From Sphingomonadales bacterium UBA6174 (GTDB taxonomy: Bacteria; Pseudomonadota; Alphaproteobacteria; Sphingomonadales; Sphingomonadaceae), in contig DITW01000049.1 of NCBI GenBank assembly GCA_002422945.1, positions 1-18,926 of the forward strand: a DNA stretch of 18,926 nucleotides, in the 5' to 3' direction. Both the position numbers and the translations under genes were made by a program. Below the pieces are notes generated by a model. It had not been told where the DNA came from. It saw nothing but the letters and a program-made list of their open reading frames with translations, and did no database searches. Position 1 is the stretch's first letter. Every line of letters begins with the position of its first letter. Of this stretch, positions 13,777 to 18,926 are shown one piece after another.

Positions 13777-15186
13777 GGACTTGATTTCGAGATATTCCTC
13801 CATCCCGAACACGCCCCATTCACGGCCATTTCCGGACATTTTATAACCGCCAAAGGGGGCGGCGGCATCCAAAGATGCCCCATTCAAATGAACCATGCCA
13901 GTCCGCAATCGGGCGGCTACTGCACGCGCCGCATCAAGGTCCGCGCTCCAGACATAGCCCGACAGACCATAGGGCGTATCATTGGCAATATGGATCGCCT
14001 CTTCAACCGTGTCATAGGGCATGATCGCCAGCACCGGCCCGAACACTTCTTCATTGGCGATGGTCTTGTCTGGCGTGACATTGCCGAAAATCGTCGGGCA
14101 GACGAACAGGCCCGGCTTCAGATCATCCGGACAATCCGGTCCGCCGATCAACAATTCGCAATTTTCCTCGATCGCTTGCTCAATCAACGAGACCACCCGG
14201 CGATATTGGTTCTGATTGGCTATCGGCCCAAGGTCCGCATTGCCCGATGGCATGCCGACCGACAATTGTTGAGCGGTTTCCACCGCCAGTTTCGCTACCT
14301 CTGGATAAAGATCGCGCGGGACGAGCATGCGTGACGGCGCATTACAGCTTTGCCCCGAATTGCCCATGCAGCCGCGCACCCCACGCGGGATCGCAACGGC
14401 AAGATCGGCATCGGGCAGGACGATATTCGCCGATTTGCCGCCGAGCTCCAACGCCACACGCTTGATCGTCCTTGCGGCATTGGTCGAAATCGCCACGCCA
14501 GCGCGGGTCGATCCGGTAAAGGACACCATATCGACATCCGCATGGCTGGTAAGCGCATTGCCAATGCCGGGACCATCGCCATGAACAAGGTTGAACACAC
14601 CTTTCGGCAGGCCGATCTCATCGATAATCTGGGCAAGGATCACCGCATCGAACGGGGCCAGTTCGCTCGGCTTCAACACCATCGTGCATCCCGCCGCAAT
14701 CGCGGGCGCAACCTTGTTGGCGATCTGGTTCATCGGCCAATTCCAAGGGGTGATCAACGCACAGACGCCAATCGCCTCGCGCCGGATCAGCGTTGTCCCC
14801 ATCGCATATTCAAACGCATAATTTTCCAACACGCGGATCACTTCGCCGAAATGCTGCGGCCCGGAGGGGGCCTGCGCCCCGCGCGACAGGCCCATAGGCG
14901 CACCCATGGCTGCGGTGATCGCATCGGCGATTTCATCATTGCGGGCGATCAACGCGGCATTGATCGCTTTCAGATAATCGAGCCGTTCCTTGACACTGGT
15001 CCGCGACCAATCATCGAACGCAGCCCGCGCCGCCGCGATGGCACGATCGGCATCCGCCTCGCTCGCCAAGGCCACATGGCCGGACACTGATAGGTCCGCT
15101 GGATTGATGACATCGGCAATGCTGCCTCCCAAAGGCGACACCCATTCCCCATTAATATAGAGTTTTGTCGCATCCCACATGGTCAT
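13756..15186 (-). CDS. NAD(P)-dependent aldehyde dehydrogenase
   Basis: This 476-residue protein is a full-length member of the aldehyde dehydrogenase superfamily, which oxidises an aldehyde to a carboxylate. The visible catalytic set is complete: TPWNWP with N149 (oxyanion hole), K172 in LKPSE (cofactor), FTGST at 223-227, the general base E247 in ELGGKSAN and the nucleophile C281 in NSGQSCNAP. The C-terminal EEVFGPVLA and PFGGYKMSG motifs are also present. The substrate cannot be told from the sequence. Starts at 15186 and 15180 are both possible; GAGG and AAGGG lie upstream. It is divergent from an ArsR-type regulator gene across about 200 bases, which suggests control by that regulator. 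Confidence 0.94.
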   Translation of the reverse strand: MTMWDATKLYINGEWVSPLGGSIADVINPADLSVSGHVALASEADADRAIAAARAAFDDWSRTSVKERLDYLKAINAALIARNDEIADAITAAMGAPMGLSRGAQAPSGPQHFGEVIRVLENYAFEYAMGTTLIRREAIGVCALITPWNWPMNQIANKVAPAIAAGCTMVLKPSELAPFDAVILAQIIDEIGLPKGVFNLVHGDGPGIGNALTSHADVDMVSFTGSTRAGVAISTNAARTIKRVALELGGKSANIVLPDADLAVAIPRGVRGCMGNSGQSCNAPSRMLVPRDLYPEVAKLAVETAQQLSVGMPSGNADLGPIANQNQYRRVVSLIEQAIEENCELLIGGPDCPDDLKPGLFVCPTIFGNVTPDKTIANEEVFGPVLAIMPYDTVEEAIHIANDTPYGLSGYVWSADLDAARAVAARLRTGMVHLNGASLDAAAPFGGYKMSGNGREWGVFGMEEYLEIKSVYGGAA

Positions 15187-15385
15187 CGCCCTTACCTCAT
15201 CAACTGAATGTCCGATCTCTTATCGTGCCCGTCATGGCCGGGGTTATCAATCCGCTGATAGGATATTTTCGTCTTTATCAGATGGAATCAGTCTAAATTC
15301 GGGCTGGAACTACCGGCCATTTATGCGCTACGCAGTTTCAAAGACGGAACGATAATTCCTCATCTCATCAAGGGTCTTCCATCAT
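15187..15385. promoter_or_regulatory. Divergent region between the aldehyde dehydrogenase gene and the ArsR-family gene
   Basis: The 199 bases hold no gene. TATCA at 15245-15249 and TGATA at 15256-15260 form an inverted repeat with a 6-base spacer. A third half-site, TATCAG, at 15276-15281 pairs with CTGATA at 15255-15260. ArsR-family dimers commonly bind such AT-rich inverted repeats, so this is the likely operator for one or both flanking genes. I cannot place the promoters. Confidence 0.45.
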
Positions 15386-15712
15386 ATGAACGTGCATGTG
15401 CCGATTGATATCCTCGCCCGACATGCATCGGGTGTGGCGGACATGTTGAAATTACTGGCTAATACGCAACGGCTGCTACTGCTGTGCCGCTTGCGCGATG
15501 GCGAATGCGCTGTTGGCGAATTGATTGAAGCCTGCGCCCTATCGCCTGCTAGCGTATCTCCCTCCAGCGTGTCGCAACATCTTGGTCGCTTGCGCGATGC
15601 CAAGGTGGTCACGACACGACGCGAAGGCACGACCATTTATTATCGCCTCGCCAATGACGATATTCGCAGTCTGATCGAGATTCTCTGCGAACGCTTCGGC
15701 CCTCGACTCTAA
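15386..15712 (+). CDS. ArsR/SmtB-family winged-helix regulator, possibly thiol-sensing
   Basis: The 108-residue protein has the ArsR-family winged helix: LKLLANTQRLLLLCRL (about 21-36), the recognition helix region SSVSQHLGRLRDA (about 60-72) and the beta-wing VVTTRREGTTIYYRL. The canonical metal motif ELCVCDL is replaced by GECAVGEL, with Ala and Gly at the positions of the two arsenite-binding cysteines, so it is unlikely to be an arsenic sensor. Cysteines occur at 34, 41, 50 and 101. C34 in LLLLC matches the first redox cysteine of the BigR/YgaV/SqrR sulfide-sensing branch; C101 lies one helical turn before the place of the second. A thiol or reactive-sulfur sensor is an inference. An AAGGG lies about 11 bases before ATG 15386. 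Confidence 0.85.
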   Translation: MNVHVPIDILARHASGVADMLKLLANTQRLLLLCRLRDGECAVGELIEACALSPASVSPSSVSQHLGRLRDAKVVTTRREGTTIYYRLANDDIRSLIEILCERFGPRL

Positions 15713-15726
15713 ACCTAGGCCCAGGC

Positions 15727-16923
15727 CTAACTCCGGCGTAATAAGGGGGTGAGGTCAATCGGCATCCCGGCGCGGCGCAGCTCTACCGTCAATCGCGGCT
15801 GATCCCTGCCCAGCCGCCCGATCAATGCTCCGCGCGTGACATCTTGGCCCTTATGCACCGACAATACAGACATGCCGGTCAGCAATGTAAACCAGCGGCG
15901 CCCATGATCGATAATGACAATCTGGCCATAGGACCGAAACGGCCCCGCAAAAGCGATGCGCCCACGGTTCGGTGCGATCACTTCGGCAAATGGCAGGCCT
16001 GACAGGCTGATCCCCCGCTCCCGCACCCCGGCGTCCGACACCTCGCCAAAGCCAGTCACCAATGCGCCCTCGATTGGCAGCAGATAAGCCGGCAAGCGCT
16101 GCGGCGGCACCGGTTTTGGCGCGAGCAGGCCGATGATAGGCAAGTTTGCACTGGCTGCGCTGGCAGTCGTGGTAGAAGACATATCGGGACGCGGCAGCGG
16201 TCCGGGCAGGTCGATCAACCCCGCCAGCACCGCCTGTTGGTTATCGATGTCGCGGATGACATCCAAGGCGTCACGCGCGCGTTCCCCCAATGCCAACGCA
16301 CGCGCAGCCTCACGCGGGGACGGTGCATCGCCGCCGGTTAAAGATGCCTCCATGCGCGCCAATTCGTCGCGCCGATCAATCAGGGTCAATTGCGTGCGGC
16401 GCAGCGCAACCAGCGCCAATGCCGCATCAAGCCGCAATTGTTCGCCCCGCGCGATTTCTGCCCTGATCCCTGCCGTCTGTTGCCTGATCCGTGGGAGGGT
16501 CGCGGCCAGCAAGGCGCGGACATGGGCGATGTCGTTGATCGAACCGGGCTGCGCAATCGCCAATGCAGGTGGCCTGCGCGCCAAGGTTTGCAGCGCCGCC
16601 GTCAATCGGGCTAGCCCGCCTTGATGCGCGGCCAACCGTGCGCGTTGCTCCTTGCGCTGACGCTCGATCACCGCCACCCGCGCCTCGCCCGCCTTGAGCG
16701 CCGCCTCGGCACTCGCGATCCGCGCCACCAAGGCCGAGGTTGCCCGCGCGGCGCGTTCATGCTCGCTCAATATGGGTGTAGGAACAGCAGCAGGCAGGCT
16801 CAGGATCGGTAGATGATGGCCATTCGGCAAAGTTGGGGCATTTTGTGCAGTATTTTTACCGATAGCCGCCATCGGCGCGAGCAGCCCCAAGGCCACGAAA
16901 GGCAATAAAGCGCGCGCGTGCAT
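15727..16923 (-). CDS. envC: EnvC-like murein hydrolase activator (degenerate LytM/M23 domain)
   Basis: The 398-residue product has an N-terminal signal (MHARALLPFVALGLLAPMAA). A long Ala/Arg/Glu-rich coiled-coil region follows at about 53-230, then a C-terminal LytM/M23-like domain from about residue 285 (LPIEGALVTGFGE to PIDLTPLLRR). The zinc ligands of active M23 enzymes are absent: HxGxD reads RGISLS, the YAHL position reads LLTGM, and HLHFE reads RLTVELR. This matches EnvC, which in E. coli is catalytically dead and activates septal amidases. ATG 16923 is preferred over TTG 16968, which lies inside rlmH and would bury the signal peptide. The gene starts 13 bases after rlmH and is the last in the visible proA-nadD-rsfS-rlmH run. 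Confidence 0.85.
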   Translation of the reverse strand: MHARALLPFVALGLLAPMAAIGKNTAQNAPTLPNGHHLPILSLPAAVPTPILSEHERAARATSALVARIASAEAALKAGEARVAVIERQRKEQRARLAAHQGGLARLTAALQTLARRPPALAIAQPGSINDIAHVRALLAATLPRIRQQTAGIRAEIARGEQLRLDAALALVALRRTQLTLIDRRDELARMEASLTGGDAPSPREAARALALGERARDALDVIRDIDNQQAVLAGLIDLPGPLPRPDMSSTTTASAASANLPIIGLLAPKPVPPQRLPAYLLPIEGALVTGFGEVSDAGVRERGISLSGLPFAEVIAPNRGRIAFAGPFRSYGQIVIIDHGRRWFTLLTGMSVLSVHKGQDVTRGALIGRLGRDQPRLTVELRRAGMPIDLTPLLRRS

Positions 16924-16936
16924 CTGCTTGATCTTC

Positions 16937-17359
16937 TTACCCTTCCCGATGATACGGATGATTAGCAAGGATCGATGTCGCCCGCCAGAGCTGTTCCGCC
17001 AGCATCGCCCGCACCATCAGATGCGGCCATGTCGCCCGGCCAAAGGAAAAAAAGGCGGTCGCCTGCGCGCGCTCCTCGTCGTTCAGGCCATCAGCCGCGC
17101 CAATCAGGAAGCGCAATTCACGCACGCCCGAGTCGCGCCAGCCCTCCAGCTTGTGCGCGAACTCCATCGAGCTCCATTGCGCACCGGTTTCATCCAGCCC
17201 GATGACCTGTGTGCCGGGATCAAGTTTCGGCACCTTGCCCCCTACATCGGGCAGCTCGGTAAGCTTGACCGGCAGGCTGACCCGTTTGAGGTAGCGTGCC
17301 ATGATCTCGGCCTCCGGGCTACGCCCGATGCGACCGCGCGCGACAACATGCAGCAGCAT
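16937..17359 (-). CDS. rlmH: 23S rRNA (pseudouridine1915-N3)-methyltransferase
   Basis: RlmH methylates pseudouridine 1915 in helix 69 of 23S rRNA on assembled ribosomes, using SAM. The 140-residue SPOUT-type protein has the length of the family and its main motifs: VIGLDETG (about 53-60), SSMEFA, FLIGAADGL (about 84-92, the GG/GAxG SAM loop) and the C-terminal NHPYHREG. It follows rsfS by 14 bases, the common bacterial order, and both products act on the large ribosomal subunit. Confidence 0.95.
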   Translation of the reverse strand: MLLHVVARGRIGRSPEAEIMARYLKRVSLPVKLTELPDVGGKVPKLDPGTQVIGLDETGAQWSSMEFAHKLEGWRDSGVRELRFLIGAADGLNDEERAQATAFFSFGRATWPHLMVRAMLAEQLWRATSILANHPYHREG

Positions 17360-17373
17360 GGCCGCGCCCGATC

Positions 17374-17778
17374 TTAATTGGCGCTATCGGCGTTATCGCC
17401 AAAGCCCCACATGCGTTCCAGATTATAGAAGCTGCGGACTTCGGCGCGGAAGAGATGCACGATCACATCGCCCGCATCGATCAAAACCCAGTCGGCGGTT
17501 GCCAGACCTTCGATCCGCACCAATTGCCCGGTTTCGGATTTGATCTTCTGCGCCAGCTTGTTAGCCATGCTGGCGACGTGACGGGTCGAACGACCAGTCG
17601 CGATCACGAGATAATCTGCGATGGTGGATTTACCGGCAAGCGGGATGCTCACCACCTCATCAGCTTGATCGTCGTCCAGCGAGGACAAGATCAGGTCGTG
17701 CAGCCTCTCAACCTCAGAATCGGAACGGGGGGCGGCAGCGGAAGCGGGCAAAATCGGACTCCTGTCAGATGAGGTCAT
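17374..17778 (-). CDS. rsfS: Ribosomal silencing factor RsfS
   Basis: RsfS (DUF143) binds ribosomal protein L14 on the 50S subunit and blocks joining with 30S, reducing translation under starvation. The 134-residue protein contains the conserved DYLVIATGRSTRHVASMA block (about 55-72), LVRIEGLATADWVLIDAGD and VIVHLFRAEVRSFYNLERMW near the end. The first 20 residues form a Ser/Pro/Ala-rich extension ahead of the core. Its start overlaps the end of nadD by 14 bases, so the two are probably cotranslated; rlmH follows. Confidence 0.95.
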   Translation of the reverse strand: MTSSDRSPILPASAAAPRSDSEVERLHDLILSSLDDDQADEVVSIPLAGKSTIADYLVIATGRSTRHVASMANKLAQKIKSETGQLVRIEGLATADWVLIDAGDVIVHLFRAEVRSFYNLERMWGFGDNADSAN

Positions 17779-18391
17779 GAGTAATCACGTCGCGTAAGGG
17801 GTGATGGGCCATATCACGGTGCCAGTCAGGCGACCGCGCGCGCAGCGCCGTAGCGGAACTTGTGTCGGGCCTTGTGCCAATCATCACCAGCGACGGTAAA
17901 CTCCATGTCGTCCATTGGTCTTTCTGATCTGCGCGTCGGACAAAACGCGCGAACCAACCCATCACGGATGCGAAACGAGCACTCTTATCATAGCCGGGAC
18001 GAACCATAACTGCAATCGGCATCAACCGGGCAATCCCGCGCCAGTCTTTCCAGCGATGAAATTGCGCCAGATTATCGGCCCCCATGATCCAGATAAAACG
18101 ATATTGGGGATAACGCCGCCTCAACGCCTTTAGCGTATCGACGGTATATCTGGTGCGCAGCCGCGCCTCAATCGCAGTTGGCACGATCCGGCTGCGGCGC
18201 GCCACTTTTCGCGCCGAGGCCAGCCGCGCCCGCAACGGGGCCATATCACCCCCATCCTTCAACGGATTGCCCGGCGACACCAGCCACCACATGGCATCCA
18301 GCTTCAATGCTTTCATCGCAAAAAGACTGATCCGGCGATGGCCGCCATGTGCCGGGTTGAATGACCCGCCCAACAGCCCGATGGTTTTCAA
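17765..18391 (-). CDS. nadD: Nicotinate-nucleotide adenylyltransferase (TTG start)
   Basis: NadD transfers AMP from ATP to nicotinate mononucleotide in NAD synthesis. The HxGH-type nucleotidyltransferase motif GGSFNPAHGGH (about residues 7-17), IMGADNLAQFHRWKDW and the C-terminal SATALRAR (in place of the usual ISSTxIR) identify it. No ATG lies near the expected N-terminus. TTG 18391 gives the standard beginning (M)KTIGLLGG with AGGCAGG just upstream, for 208 residues. A longer TTG start at 18451 would overlap proA by 32 bases and add 20 unlike residues. It lies between proA and rsfS. Confidence 0.92.
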   Translation of the reverse strand: MKTIGLLGGSFNPAHGGHRRISLFAMKALKLDAMWWLVSPGNPLKDGGDMAPLRARLASARKVARRSRIVPTAIEARLRTRYTVDTLKALRRRYPQYRFIWIMGADNLAQFHRWKDWRGIARLMPIAVMVRPGYDKSARFASVMGWFARFVRRADQKDQWTTWSLPSLVMIGTRPDTSSATALRARSPDWHRDMAHHPLRDVITHDLI

Positions 18392-18419
18392 TGCGCCTGC
18401 CTCATAGGCGACAGGCGCC

Positions 18420-18926
18420 TCACGGACGACATTGCCCCGTGCCGCGCACAACCCATTTATAGGTCGTCAGCCCTTCCAGCGCGACCGGACCGCGCGCATG
18501 CATCCGGCCCGTGGAAATGCCGATTTCAGCACCCAGACCGAATTCGCCGCCATCCGCGAACTGGCTGGAGGCATTCCACATCACAATCGCGCTATCGACG
18601 CCGTTCAGGAATTTCTCCGCCGCCGCTTCGTCCGACGCCACAATCGCATCGGTGTGGTGGGAGCTGTGACGGGCGATATGCGCCATCGCCGCGTCCTCAT
18701 CCTCGACCATCGCGACCGAGCAAATCGGTTCGAGATATTCAGTGTCCCAATCCTCGTCCACCGCAGCAACGGTGCGGGGATCGAGTTCCATCACCATATC
18801 GTCGCCGCGCACTTCGCAGCCCTTGTCGATCAGGCCCTGCACCAATCCGGCAGGGTCAGGATAATTCTGGTCGATCAGCAATGTCTCCATCGCGCCGCAA
18901 ATGCCGGTGCGCCGCATCTTGGCGTT
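18420..18926 (-). CDS. proA: Gamma-glutamyl phosphate reductase, C-terminal part (5' end outside window)
   Basis: ProA reduces gamma-glutamyl phosphate to glutamate-5-semialdehyde in proline synthesis. The visible part, 168 codons, continues beyond the right edge of the window. It contains the catalytic cysteine in RRTGICGAMETLLID, then SHHTDAIVA, VDSAIVMWNASSQFADGGEFGLGAEIGIST and HARGPVALEGLTTYKW, all conserved in the C-terminal half of ProA. The cysteine is followed by Gly where many homologues have Asn. The cofactor-binding N-terminal domain is not in the window. nadD follows on the same strand. Confidence 0.95.
   Translation of the reverse strand, partial: NAKMRRTGICGAMETLLIDQNYPDPAGLVQGLIDKGCEVRGDDMVMELDPRTVAAVDEDWDTEYLEPICSVAMVEDEDAAMAHIARHSSHHTDAIVASDEAAAEKFLNGVDSAIVMWNASSQFADGGEFGLGAEIGISTGRMHARGPVALEGLTTYKWVVRGTGQCRP

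Noticed and set aside
15716..15729. Palindrome TAGGCC-CA-GGCCTA between the ArsR and envC stop codons, as a terminator
   Set aside because: The loop would be only two bases, the stem is six, and no T-run follows on either strand.
1..18926. Search for tRNA or rRNA genes, CRISPR arrays, insertion sequences, integrases and attachment sites
   Set aside because: No cloverleaf-like tRNA segment, no regularly spaced repeat, no transposase or integrase motif and no long terminal repeats were seen by eye.

Overview
The window looks like a stretch of an alphaproteobacterial chromosome, most probably from the Sphingomonadales. GC is moderately high, most genes are closely packed, and many neighbours overlap by 1-4 bases. 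Indicators of the group are an 84-residue F1 epsilon subunit with only the beta-sandwich domain, a proA-nadD-rsfS-rlmH-envC run, metX overlapping metW, and a pyrB gene overlapping a degenerate dihydroorotase. The genus assignment is an inference. There are no rRNA or tRNA genes, transposases, integrases or CRISPR repeats.

Layout. 1-427 (+): end of the ATP synthase operon (3' end of atpD, then atpC), closed by a strong two-way terminator at 453-489. 511-2225 (-): metX-metW for methionine synthesis. 2295-6561 (+): hisC, tyrA, pyrB and a pseudo-dihydroorotase, which combine aromatic/histidine and pyrimidine synthesis in one tight transcription unit. 6641-9435 (-): parA, a ribbon-helix-helix-like gene and a TPR-SPOR lipoprotein gene, followed by a terminator at 6583-6613. 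9618-10733 (+), divergent from parA: a secreted Sel1-repeat/SPOR protein. 10737-13125 (-): glmM, a DUF1272 zinc protein and thiD, with glmM and the DUF1272 gene overlapping. 13396-13716 (+): a small XRE-like DNA-binding protein with a TTG start. 13756-15186 (-): an NAD(P)-dependent aldehyde dehydrogenase, divergent from an ArsR-family regulator at 15386-15712 (+). 15727-18926 (-): proA (partial), nadD, rsfS, rlmH and envC.

Most of the window is core metabolism and cell-envelope housekeeping. GlmM feeds peptidoglycan and LPS precursors. EnvC probably activates septal amidases. RsfS and RlmH act on the ribosome. NadD makes NAD. ProA makes proline.

The best candidate for an undescribed system is the 6641-10733 block. 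A ParA-type ATPase is followed by a partner with a basic N-terminus, a long disordered linker carrying short repeats, and a C-terminal ribbon-helix-helix-like domain. The pair is flanked on both sides by envelope proteins ending in SPOR domains, which in known cases bind denuded septal peptidoglycan. The divergent control region between the two arms is AT-rich and carries repeated GTTAA/TTAAC half-sites. I infer a chromosomal ParA positioning system linked to division or septal wall remodelling; the sequence alone does not prove this.
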